From Streptomyces sp. WM6386 (GTDB lineage: Bacteria; Actinomycetota; Actinomycetes; Streptomycetales; Streptomycetaceae), in the NCBI RefSeq assembly GCF_000972385.1, contig NZ_JXTE01000012.1:82519-146518 (forward strand): a stretch of 64,000 nt of DNA. The letters are read 5' to 3'. Made by a program: the position numbers and the translations under genes. Positions 46,888 through 54,666 of this stretch are shown here, one piece after another (position 1 is the stretch's first letter; each line of letters opens with the position of its first letter). A model generated the notes under the pieces. It did no database searches. It saw only the letters and a list, made by a program, of their open reading frames with translations, and was not told the origin of the DNA.

Positions 46888-47493
46888 TCAGCTGCCGGTG
46901 CCGGTCCTGCCCCAGTCCGGGCCCGCCCGGTCCCAGGCCTGGTCCCAACGGGCGTACCGGCGACGGACCATGCGCCAGACGATCAACCGGCGGGCACTCT
47001 CGACGAGTCCGATACCGAGCAGGGCCGCGCCGAACCCGGCGAGTACGGCATGTGTCGTGGCGGTCGCGGAGTCCAGCGGCCGGGCCACTATGTGGCCCTG
47101 GGCGTCGGTCCATATCGTGAAGTGGTCGCCCTGGTGCGGTTCCTTGAGGTTCGCCAGCACCGGGCCGTGCTGTGCGGTGCCGTCCGGCGCGGTCCAGTCG
47201 GCGAGGACACGGGTGCGCATCTCCCGCCCGGTGGAGGTCTCGGGGTCGGCGTCCAGCGGGGACCGGTCCAGCTTGCGGGTCACGGTCGCCGTCACCACAT
47301 GACGGACGACGCGCTGGTTGCGGACCGATTCCTGGAGGGAGTCCTGGGCGAGGCCGCCGACGACGACGCCGGCCACCGGCGCGACGACCAGGATGAGCAC
47401 CATGGCCGCGAGGGCGACCCAGGCCTCGGCCAGATCGGTCGCACGGCGCAGCGGATTGCGCCGCCAACGCCAGAGTCCGCTCATCGCTCGCAC
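46888..47493 (-). CDS. Rv1733c-family membrane protein
   Basis: From a GTG at 47,493 (behind GGGAAGGGG) the protein has about 201 residues. It contains two transmembrane segments (VALAAMVLILVVAPVAGVVV near 30 and a second near 160) and an extracytoplasmic loop with TATVTRKLDRSPL. The NPLRRATDLAEAWVAL start and the overall layout match the Rv1733c-like group of actinobacterial membrane proteins of unknown role. ATG 47,484 is an alternative start. It lies upstream of and in line with the beta-helix/AAA+ gene. Confidence 0.78.
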   Translation of the reverse strand: MRAMSGLWRWRRNPLRRATDLAEAWVALAAMVLILVVAPVAGVVVGGLAQDSLQESVRNQRVVRHVVTATVTRKLDRSPLDADPETSTGREMRTRVLADWTAPDGTAQHGPVLANLKEPHQGDHFTIWTDAQGHIVARPLDSATATTHAVLAGFGAALLGIGLVESARRLIVWRMVRRRYARWDQAWDRAGPDWGRTGTGS

Positions 47494-47662
47494 CGTCCGC
47501 ACCCCCTTCCCGCTCCGTGATAAGCCCTGGCGGAGATGTTCACGCGCAGGCCCGGTCAAAGAGAGAGCGAAATCACCAGCCGGACCTCTCATGAACTTCT
47601 CACGATTATCAACGCGCGGTCCCCCGCGGTGGGTTCCCGCACATCAGGCGTTGAGCGGGTCT

Positions 47663-48493
47663 CTACCGATCGAGGATCGTGACGGGGTCGCCGACGCGGA
47701 TCGTGCCACGGGACCGGGCCACCAGGTTCTGCCCGAAGACCAGCTTTCCGCCCAGGCGCCGGTGGCGTCCCAGGGTGTGCAGAGGTTCCCTGCCGCGGGC
47801 GGCGGTGGACTGGTCGGTGGTGGTCACGACACAGCGCCCACAGGTCTTGGCGACCCGGAACGCGACCTCGCCGATCGCGAGCCGCGACCAGTCGTCCTCG
47901 GCCCAGGCGTCGGTGCCCGACACGACCACGTTGGGCCGGAACCGGTCCATGGGCAGCGGGCCCTCGGCGGCGTGATCACCCTGCGCGATCAGGGAGTTGA
48001 GGGCGTCGAGCGAGGCCGTCGTGGTGAGCAGCAGGGGAAAGCCGTCGGCGAAGGAGACGGTCTCTCCCTCGAGGGCGTACTCCGGATCGACGGGCCGACG
48101 CGTGGCGGGATCGTCCATGTGCACCAGGCGGACGTCCGCGCCGAGATAGTCGCTGCACCAGGCGTGGGCGGCCGCGTCCTCGGCGGGCACCGCCTCCACC
48201 TTGTCCCGGAAGATCGCCACCGGCACGGTCCCGACCGGGCGCGGCACGGGGACCTCCAGCGGCTCCATGCCGGGCGCGGACAGCCGGACACCGCCGCCGG
48301 GCAACAGCTCGGCGGCGGCAAGCGCGACACGCGGCTCCCGGCGTTGCGAGACGACCTTTCCCCCGTCGTCGATCAGCGCCCAGCGCCTGTCCCCGGCCAG
48401 CCCCCAGGGCTCCACGTCGGCCTCCCCGGGCGCGAGGCCCCGGAACGCCTTGACCGGATGGACATGAATCGACTGAAGCCGCGCATTACCCAT
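47663..48493 (-). CDS. MOSC-domain protein
   Basis: The 276-residue protein has the N-terminal MOSC beta-barrel (ARLQSIHVHPVKAFRGL) and the C-terminal MOSC domain with KTCGRCVVTTTDQ, whose conserved Cys is a likely molybdenum or persulfide ligand. The type is close to YcbX and the mARC proteins, which reduce N-hydroxylated compounds using molybdenum cofactor. No redox partner is next to it. Confidence 0.9.
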   Translation of the reverse strand: MGNARLQSIHVHPVKAFRGLAPGEADVEPWGLAGDRRWALIDDGGKVVSQRREPRVALAAAELLPGGGVRLSAPGMEPLEVPVPRPVGTVPVAIFRDKVEAVPAEDAAAHAWCSDYLGADVRLVHMDDPATRRPVDPEYALEGETVSFADGFPLLLTTTASLDALNSLIAQGDHAAEGPLPMDRFRPNVVVSGTDAWAEDDWSRLAIGEVAFRVAKTCGRCVVTTTDQSTAARGREPLHTLGRHRRLGGKLVFGQNLVARSRGTIRVGDPVTILDR

Positions 48494-48535
48494 GAACCCA
48501 TCGTGCCAGCAGGCACGGAGGGTCCAGGGAACGGC

Positions 48536-48973
48536 TCAGTAGCCGCGGTACTGCTGGTTGTTGTACGGGTCCTGGTACGGAGCCGGAGCGGGGCGGGGAG
48601 CCGCGGGGCGCATCGCCTCGTAGCCCATGCCCTGCGCCGCCGCCGGACGGGGCTGCTGCGTCTGCGGGCCGGGATAGCCGCGCGGGGCGCCGGCCTGCTG
48701 CGGGATGTACGCGGCGGGCGCCTGCTGCAGCGGAGCCGGCTGCTGCGCCTGCGGGTAGCCGTAGGAGGGCTGGGAGGGACCCGCCGGGAGGGCGGGCAGT
48801 GCCGAAGGCAGCGCGGGCAGGTTGCTGCTGCTCGGCATGGCGTACTCGGCCGGGACCCGGATCGGGGCGATCTGCGGGGTGCCCCGCTCGGCCACGAGCG
48901 AGTCGTAGATCGGAGTGTCCGGGAAGGAGGCGGAGTAGTAGCCGCCGCCATAAGTGGAGCGGGGGGAGGTCAT
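48536..48973 (-). CDS. Pro/Gln-rich small protein (DUF6643-like)
   Basis: This 145-residue protein starts TSPRSTYGGGYYSASFPDTP and continues with low-complexity Pro/Gln/Ala/Tyr segments (for example PQAQQPAPLQQAPAAYIPQQ), ending DPYNNQQYRGY. It looks intrinsically disordered. From memory this start is highly conserved across Streptomyces proteins. There is no ribosome site; the AT-rich AAGTTA (reverse TAACTT) lies 7 bases upstream of the start, so it may be leaderless. Function unknown. Confidence 0.8.
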   Translation of the reverse strand: MTSPRSTYGGGYYSASFPDTPIYDSLVAERGTPQIAPIRVPAEYAMPSSSNLPALPSALPALPAGPSQPSYGYPQAQQPAPLQQAPAAYIPQQAGAPRGYPGPQTQQPRPAAAQGMGYEAMRPAAPRPAPAPYQDPYNNQQYRGY

Positions 48974-49261
48974 GGCACATAAGTTAAGCCCACGATGTGC
49001 TGGTTGGGGAGACCGATAAGAGGGTTGTTTTCCGTGTCGGCAGTGACCTCGGATCCCCAATGCGAGCGAAGGTGGGGAAAAGGGGCAGCGGCAGGGGTTC
49101 GGATCCTGTAAAGGCCGAGTTCCGAGCGGGTTACCGAGGGTTGGCGGGCGATCTCCCTGTGCATCGGATGGGAGTTCGCTGTCGCGGGGAATAGGTTGGC
49201 CCCTAGAGAACCAGTGGGCTGCCGGGACATGCCGGCGCGGTGACACGTGATGGGGGCGGAC
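48974..49261. promoter_or_regulatory. Divergent promoter region between small Pro/Gln-rich gene and TerD gene
   Basis: No gene is supported in this 288-base region. Its left edge has TAACTT (reverse, 48,981-48,986), a likely -10 for the leftward gene. The middle is somewhat less GC-rich than its surroundings. The right edge holds the GGGGGCGG ribosome site of the TerD gene. No dyad operator stood out. Confidence 0.45.
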
Positions 49262-50527
49262 ATGTCAATGTCGAAAGGGTCCAATGCTCCGGTGCCGACG
49301 ACGGCACTGCGGGTCGAATTGGGCTGGAGTTCCGGACCGGGCGTACCCGACGCGGATGCCTCGGCGCTCCTCCTCGTGGGCGGAAAGGTCCGCTCCGACG
49401 GCGACTTCGTCTTCTACAACCAGCCGGCGCACACCTCCGGCGCGGTCCGCCACGAGGGCAAGCAGAACGCCGGTGGCCGGGTGGTCGACACACTTCTCGT
49501 CGACCTCGCGCGCGTGGAGCCCGCCGTCGAGACCGTGGTGCTGGCCGCCTCCAGCGACGGCGGGTCGTTCGGACAGGTGCCGGGCCTCTACATCGAGGTC
49601 AAGGACGCCGCCCAGGGCGCTGTGATCGCACGCTTCGACAGCACCGGCGCCAGCGTCGAAACCGCTTTCGTCCTCGGCGAGTTCTACCGCCGCCAGGGCA
49701 ATTGGAAGTTCCGCGCCGTCGGCCAGGGCTACGGCAGCGGGCTGGAAGGGCTGGCCACGGATTTCGGGATCACCGTGGACGAACCGCAGCAGGCCGCCCC
49801 GTCCGCACCGGTGGCCCCGGCGGTCACCGCCCCGCCGGTGACCGTGCCGCCTGCGCCGGCCGCCCCTCCGGCACCCCCGGCGCAACCGGTCCGCCTCACC
49901 AAGGTCACGCTCACCAAGGCGTCCCCGTCGGTCTCCCTGACCAAGCAGGGCGGCACCTCGGGCGCGATGCGTGTGAACCTCAACTGGGAGGTCCGCAAGC
50001 AGTTCTCGGGCTGGGCGAGCAAGCTGGGCCGACCGGTCGCGACGCACAACGACCTCGACCTGGACCTGTGCGCCCTGTACGAGCTCACCGACGGCAGCAA
50101 GGGCGTCGTCCAGGCCCTCGGCAACGCCTTCGGCGCGCTGCACCAGCCGCCGTTCATCCACCTCGACGGCGACGACCGCACCGGCGCCGTCGCGAGCGGC
50201 GAGAACCTCACTGTCAACCTCGACCACAAGCAGGCCTTCCGGCGCATCCTCGTCTTCGTCACGATCTACGAGGGCGCACGCTCCTTCGCCGACCTGCACG
50301 CCACCGTGACCCTGCAGCCGCAGTTCGGCGCCGCGATCGATTTCTCGCTCGACGAGTGCACCGTCCCCTCGACGGTCTGCGCGCTCGCCCTGATCACCAA
50401 CACCGGCTCCGACCTCGTCGTCCAGCGCGAAGCCCGCTACCTCGTGCCCGAGCGCGGGGTGAGCCCGCAGCGGACCGTCGACTACGCCTACGGCTGGGGC
50501 ATGAACTGGACCCCCGGCCGCAAGTAG
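49262..50527 (+). CDS. Tandem TerD-domain protein
   Basis: The 421-residue protein has two TerD-type domains joined by a Pro/Ala/Val-rich linker (about 185-215). The first domain has [20 protein letters not shown] and FVFYNQP; the second has [28 protein letters not shown] and LDGDDRTG. Acidic clusters of this kind bind Ca2+ in TerD proteins. These are linked to tellurite and stress responses. ATG 49,262 with ATG 49,268 just after it share the site GGGGGCGG; a GTG at 49,247 is possible. The end converges with the glycosyltransferase gene. Confidence 0.92.
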   Translation: MSMSKGSNAPVPTTALRVELGWSSGPGVPDADASALLLVGGKVRSDGDFVFYNQPAHTSGAVRHEGKQNAGGRVVDTLLVDLARVEPAVETVVLAASSDGGSFGQVPGLYIEVKDAAQGAVIARFDSTGASVETAFVLGEFYRRQGNWKFRAVGQGYGSGLEGLATDFGITVDEPQQAAPSAPVAPAVTAPPVTVPPAPAAPPAPPAQPVRLTKVTLTKASPSVSLTKQGGTSGAMRVNLNWEVRKQFSGWASKLGRPVATHNDLDLDLCALYELTDGSKGVVQALGNAFGALHQPPFIHLDGDDRTGAVASGENLTVNLDHKQAFRRILVFVTIYEGARSFADLHATVTLQPQFGAAIDFSLDECTVPSTVCALALITNTGSDLVVQREARYLVPERGVSPQRTVDYAYGWGMNWTPGRK

Positions 50528-50533
50528 CGCGGG

Positions 50534-51700
50534 TCAGCCCTTGTCGGGCACCGTGTCCGGACGTGCGTAGGTGCGGCCTTTCCAGGCCGCACCGCGCCCC
50601 CGGTAGTGCTGGACGGCCGAGTCGACCGTCATCAGCAGATAGAGGAACGCCGTGAACGGCAGCAGGGGAGCGAGCCACAGCGGCTGCCGGTAGTAGCGGA
50701 GCATGGGGACGTACGTCCCCGTCATCACCAGCCACGCGAGCCCGCCGAGGACCGCGGTCGCCGCACTTCCCGCGACGAGCCCCACCACCAGGAACACGGG
50801 CGGCACCAGGTAGACCAGCGCGAGCCCGGCCACCGTTCCGGCCAGCAGCGGAAGGCTGTGCCGCAATTGCGCGTACGCGCTGCGCGAGACCATGCGCCAC
50901 AGGTCGTGCAGCCGCGGATAGGGCCGCACGCTGTCCACCCGCTCGGCCAGCCCCAGCCAGATGTGACCGCCCTCGCCCTTGACCGCGCGCGCTAGCGCCA
51001 CGTCGTCGATGACGGCGTGCCGGATCGCGTCCGGGATCCGCGCCCGCTCGGCTGTCTCCGTGCGCAGCAGTACGCAGCCGCCCGCGGCCGCCGCCGTTCG
51101 GGACCCCTTCTTCCCGATACGGCGGAAGGGGTACAGCTGGGCGAAGAAGTAGACGAAGGCCGGCACGACCAGCCGCTCCCACAGGCTCTCCACCCGCAGC
51201 CGGGCCATCTGCGACACGACGTCGAAGCCGCCGGTGCGCGCCGCCGCGACCAAGGCGCGCAGGCTCTCCGGCTCGTGCGCGATGTCCGCGTCCGTGAGCA
51301 GCAGGTACTCGGGGTCACGTGCGCGTGCCAGGCCGATGCCATGGCGCACCGCCCACAGCTTGCCGGTCCAGCCGGCGGGCGGTTCGCCGGGCGAGCCCAC
51401 GGTGAGCGGCAGCCCGCCGTACCGCCGCGACAGTTCACGGGCGAGCTCCGCGGTGCCGTCCGAGCTGCCGTCGTCGACGAGGAAGACCTCGGCCGCCCCG
51501 GGGTAGTCCTGGGCCAGCAGCGACGGGAGACTGGCGGGCAGGACGGCGGCCTCGTCGCGCGCGGGCACGACGACGCAGACCGGCGGCCACTCGTCGGGAT
51601 CCCGCCGCCCGGGCAGCCTGACGTCCGTACGCCAGAAGAAGCCCTGGCAGAGCAACAGCCACAGCCAGGCGGCGAGGGAAGCGGCGGCGGTCCACGTCAT
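50534..51700 (-). CDS. Family 2 glycosyltransferase, HpnB-like
   Basis: The 388-residue protein has an N-terminal membrane helix, a GT-A domain (CVVVPARDEAAVLPASLPSL, LVDDGSSDG, LLTDADIAHEPES) and several C-terminal transmembrane helices. GWTGKLWAV is a strong mark of the hopanoid-associated HpnB group. Other hopanoid genes are not visible in this window, so the acceptor lipid is unknown. It is divergent from the racemase gene across 66 bp. Confidence 0.85.
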   Translation of the reverse strand: MTWTAAASLAAWLWLLLCQGFFWRTDVRLPGRRDPDEWPPVCVVVPARDEAAVLPASLPSLLAQDYPGAAEVFLVDDGSSDGTAELARELSRRYGGLPLTVGSPGEPPAGWTGKLWAVRHGIGLARARDPEYLLLTDADIAHEPESLRALVAAARTGGFDVVSQMARLRVESLWERLVVPAFVYFFAQLYPFRRIGKKGSRTAAAAGGCVLLRTETAERARIPDAIRHAVIDDVALARAVKGEGGHIWLGLAERVDSVRPYPRLHDLWRMVSRSAYAQLRHSLPLLAGTVAGLALVYLVPPVFLVVGLVAGSAATAVLGGLAWLVMTGTYVPMLRYYRQPLWLAPLLPFTAFLYLLMTVDSAVQHYRGRGAAWKGRTYARPDTVPDKG

Positions 51701-51766
51701 GGCGCTCACTCGCGCAGTGTCCCCCACCGGACCGGCCCGCAAAGGCTCATCGTCTATCGTGGCCGG

Positions 51767-52552
51767 GTGAAGATCGCGCTCATGGACTCCGGAATCGGCC
51801 TGCTGCCGGCCGCTGCCGCGGCACGCCGGCTCAGGCCCGACGCGGATCTCGTCCTGTCCTGGGACCCCGACGGGATGCCCTGGGGGCCGCGCACCCCCGA
51901 CGACATCACGGAACGGGCGCTGGCCGTCGCCGAGGCCGCCGCGGCGCACCGTCCCGACGTGCTGATCGTCGCCTGCAACACCGCTTCGGTGCACTCGCTG
52001 CCCGCGCTGCGGGCCCGTTTCGAGCCGGACCTGCCGATCATCGGCACCGTTCCGGCGATCAAGCCGGCCGCCGCGGGCGGTGGCCCTCTCGCCATCTGGG
52101 CGACCCCCGCCACCACGGGCAGCCTCTACCAGCGCGACCTCATCGAGCGGTTCGCCATGGGGGTGGACGTCGCCGAGGTGCCGTGCCCCGGGCTCGCGGA
52201 CGCCGTGCACCATGCCGACGAGCCGGCGATCGAGGCTGCGATCGCCGCTGCCGCGGCACGTACTCCCGCCGACATCACGACCCTCGTCCTCGGCTGCACC
52301 AACTACGAACTGGTCGCCGAGCGCATTCGTGCGGCAGTGCAGCAGCCGGGCCGGGCGCCGCTCATTCTGCACGGCACCGCCGGAGCGGTGGTCGCCCAGG
52401 CACTGCGCAGGATCGGCGAGCTGCCGGCTCCCGAGGCGTCCGCCGACGGCGGTCTCACCGTGCTGCTCAGCGGACGTGAGGCCGAGCTGCCCGGGACCGC
52501 GCTCACGTACGCGGAAGGCCGCTTCCTCTCGGCGGTCAGCCCTGCCCGCTGA
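51767..52552 (+). CDS. Aspartate/glutamate racemase family protein
   Basis: The 261-residue protein has the two cysteine motifs of the MurI family, VACNTAS (about 65-71) and LGCTNYELV (about 178-186), which provide the two catalytic bases. The length and motifs match glutamate racemase, but the usual starting motif MDSGVGG is altered to LMDSGIGLL. It may make D-glutamate for peptidoglycan or be a paralogue with another substrate. The start is GTG 51,767. Confidence 0.88.
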   Translation: MKIALMDSGIGLLPAAAAARRLRPDADLVLSWDPDGMPWGPRTPDDITERALAVAEAAAAHRPDVLIVACNTASVHSLPALRARFEPDLPIIGTVPAIKPAAAGGGPLAIWATPATTGSLYQRDLIERFAMGVDVAEVPCPGLADAVHHADEPAIEAAIAAAAARTPADITTLVLGCTNYELVAERIRAAVQQPGRAPLILHGTAGAVVAQALRRIGELPAPEASADGGLTVLLSGREAELPGTALTYAEGRFLSAVSPAR

Positions 52553-52647
52553 CCGAGGGTGACGAAATAGGCCCCGCTCAGTCCACCGGCCCACTCACCC
52601 TCTGCTACGCGGTACCCGCGCAGCGAAACCTGAGTAACCTCATAAGC

Positions 52648-53193
52648 ATGAGGGACCACCCCCACGGCGTGAACGCGCCGCATCCCGACGTCTGGACCGG
52701 ACGCGCCACCAACCGGGTCCAGTGGCTGCTGGCGCTCGTCGGCGCCGCGTGCATGGCGCTCGGCATCGAGCTGGCCGTCGACTCGGCGTGGACCTCGGGC
52801 ATCGCCCCGCTCGCCATGGCGGTCGTCGGGTGCATCGCGGCCGGCCTGCTCGTGCTCTTCGGCACGCTGGCGTTCGTGCATGTCGCGCTCAAGGTCGACG
52901 AGGAGTCCCTCGAGGTGCGCTGCGGCCACATGGGCCTGCCGCGTCGGCGCATCCTGCTGTCGAACGTGGCGGGTGCCGAGGTCGACCATGACGTCACCCC
53001 GCGTCACTGGGGCGGCTGGGGCTACCGCTGGCGGCCCGAGAAAGGCACCGCCGTCGTCGTACGCCGTGGCGAGGGCATCGTGCTGAGCCTGTGGGACGGG
53101 CACACGTTCACGATCACCGTGGACGACGCCGAGGCCGCCGTGCAGATCATCAGGGACCGGCTGCGCTCACGCGCGCACGGCGGGGCGCACTGA
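52648..53193 (+). CDS. Membrane protein with PH-like C-terminal domain
   Basis: The 181-residue protein has two N-terminal transmembrane segments (about 26-47 and 53-78) and a soluble C-terminal part, with strands such as ALKVDEESLEVRCG and GTAVVVRRGEGIVLSLWDG and a helix DDAEAAVQIIRDRL. This is the layout of small bPH or DUF3093-like proteins. Function unknown. Its TGA stop is the first triplet of repeat copy 3. Confidence 0.8.
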   Translation: MRDHPHGVNAPHPDVWTGRATNRVQWLLALVGAACMALGIELAVDSAWTSGIAPLAMAVVGCIAAGLLVLFGTLAFVHVALKVDEESLEVRCGHMGLPRRRILLSNVAGAEVDHDVTPRHWGGWGYRWRPEKGTAVVVRRGEGIVLSLWDGHTFTITVDDAEAAVQIIRDRLRSRAHGGAH

Positions 53194-53341
53194 GCGCTCC
53201 GCGGGAAGTGCCGCGATGTGCCGTCGCCCGTCCGCGGCGCCGTCGTGGCTGGTCGCGCCACGCGGCGGAGCCGCATATGGATACGGCCCCGCGCCCCTTC
53301 AGGGCGCTGCCGAACCGTAGAGGACTTCACCCACCCGCTCA
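53190..53341. repeat. Junctional repeat, copy 3 (about 152 bp)
   Basis: The copy runs from CTGAGCGCTCCGCGGGAAGT to the CACCCACCCGCTC end. Its TGA at 53,191-53,193 is the stop of the PH-like gene. It is followed by a perfect dyad, AGGGCCC-A-GGGCCCT (53,341-53,355), which reaches into the stop of the convergent membrane protein gene. Sequence agreement with the two other copies is high, apart from small changes such as GTGCCGTC for GTGCTGTC. Confidence 0.85.
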
Positions 53342-53355
53342 GGGCCCAGGGCCCT
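53341..53355. terminator. Perfect dyad at the end of repeat copy 3
   Basis: AGGGCCC and GGGCCCT flank a single A. The stem overlaps the stop codon of the leftward gene (53,354-53,356). With the preceding repeat it may act as a terminator for both convergent genes. There is no U-tract. Confidence 0.5.
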
Positions 53356-54433
53356 AGGTCACGGAGCCAGTCGGTCGCCCCCGGGGGCGGCTCTCGTCTG
53401 TCTCGCGCCGTGCCGACTCGTCGGTCAGCGGACGGGCCGTGGCCAGCCCCGCCAGGAGGCCGGCGCCCACCGACACCGTCGTGAAGCTGAGCGCGTTGCC
53501 GACCGCGGCGATCGCCGCGAGCGCGGTGAGGGCCGCACCCGCGGTGAGCGCGACCGGCGCGGGGCGTGGAGAGCGCCAGAGGGTGTAGAGAAGCCAGCAG
53601 AAGGCCGCGGCGAGCAGGACCACGCCCACGACTCCCTGTTCGGCGGCCTGCTGGAGCGGCGCCGAGTGCGGTTTGCCGTCCGGCAGCAGCGTCTGGGCCG
53701 CCGTCGTGCTGAGCTCGCCGAAGCGGCCGGGGCCGACGCCCAGGGCGGGGTCCCGGTGCGCCATGTGCAGTGCGTCCTGCCACAGCTCGATGCGGTGCCG
53801 GGTCAGCTGGCCCTCCAGCGACACGGCGAGTCCCTCCGGTACCGCCTTGCCGGCGGCCGCCCAGGTCAGCCCGGTCACCAGGGCCGCTGTCAGGACGAGC
53901 CCGGCGAAACCCGCGCCGCGGTGGTGTTGCATACGGCTCGCGGCGAGCGAGCACAGCAGCACCGCGGCACAGGCGACGCCTCCGCTCGCCGAACCCAGGA
54001 CGGCGGCGGTCACCACGATCCCGACCGCCGACGCCCGCAACACGAGCCGCCAGGCCGGCGCCCGCACGGCCCACGCGGCACAGCACACGGCGCCCGTCGA
54101 CAGAGTCAGCACGGCGGCGGTGGAGCCGGCGTGGCCCAGCGGTGCGGCGATCTCGGGCCCGGCGGAGAGATGCGGAGCGGCGGCGGTGAGGACCACCCCG
54201 GCGGCCGCCGCCGTACAGAGCGCCGCGACCGGCAGGATCGCTCCGCAGATCCGTCCCGCCGCATAGCCGGCGGCGACGGCGAGGACGGCGAGGAGCACGC
54301 CCTCGGGACGGCCGTGGTGCACGGCAGCCGTGATCAGGGACCAGGCGGCGCAGGCCCCGAGCACCACCACGCCCGTTGCGTCCGAAACGTTTCGTCTGTC
54401 GCCGTCCGCCGCCGGACCGGCCGCAGACGTCAT
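53354..54433 (-). CDS. O-antigen ligase/polymerase-like membrane protein
   Basis: From ATG 54,433 the protein has 359 residues and about ten hydrophobic helices. It has the characteristic loop HRIELWQDALHMAHRDPALG followed by GVGPGRFGELS, the Wzy_C-type signature of O-antigen ligases and polymerases, with conserved His/Arg residues. Its role in a Gram-positive would be polysaccharide or glycolipid assembly, but no sugar-synthesis genes adjoin it. ATG 54,619 would add 62 residues without membrane character. Confidence 0.75.
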   Translation of the reverse strand: MTSAAGPAADGDRRNVSDATGVVVLGACAAWSLITAAVHHGRPEGVLLAVLAVAAGYAAGRICGAILPVAALCTAAAAGVVLTAAAPHLSAGPEIAAPLGHAGSTAAVLTLSTGAVCCAAWAVRAPAWRLVLRASAVGIVVTAAVLGSASGGVACAAVLLCSLAASRMQHHRGAGFAGLVLTAALVTGLTWAAAGKAVPEGLAVSLEGQLTRHRIELWQDALHMAHRDPALGVGPGRFGELSTTAAQTLLPDGKPHSAPLQQAAEQGVVGVVLLAAAFCWLLYTLWRSPRPAPVALTAGAALTALAAIAAVGNALSFTTVSVGAGLLAGLATARPLTDESARRETDESRPRGRPTGSVT

Positions 54434-54666
54434 CCCCGTGGACCCCACCCGACCCCCCGAACCGGCCGCCCCCGCGACCTGTGCCGGGCCCCTGCCGTAC
54501 GGCCGCCTGACCGGCGGTACGACAAAGGCTCCGGCACACGGTAACGGCTGATGGACGGTTTGTGGACGAGTTGCGCAGGAACGATGCGCCAGGAACGTGC
54601 CGGAGCCCTGTGCTGCCATACGGACCGCGCTGTCGGCGTCAAGGTCAACCGCCGTACACTCCCGGA

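Noticed and set aside
48536..49246. Upstream extension of the Pro/Gln-rich protein to 49,246
   Set aside because: The extra 90 residues have no family character and run across the promoter region; the internal ATG gives the conserved start.
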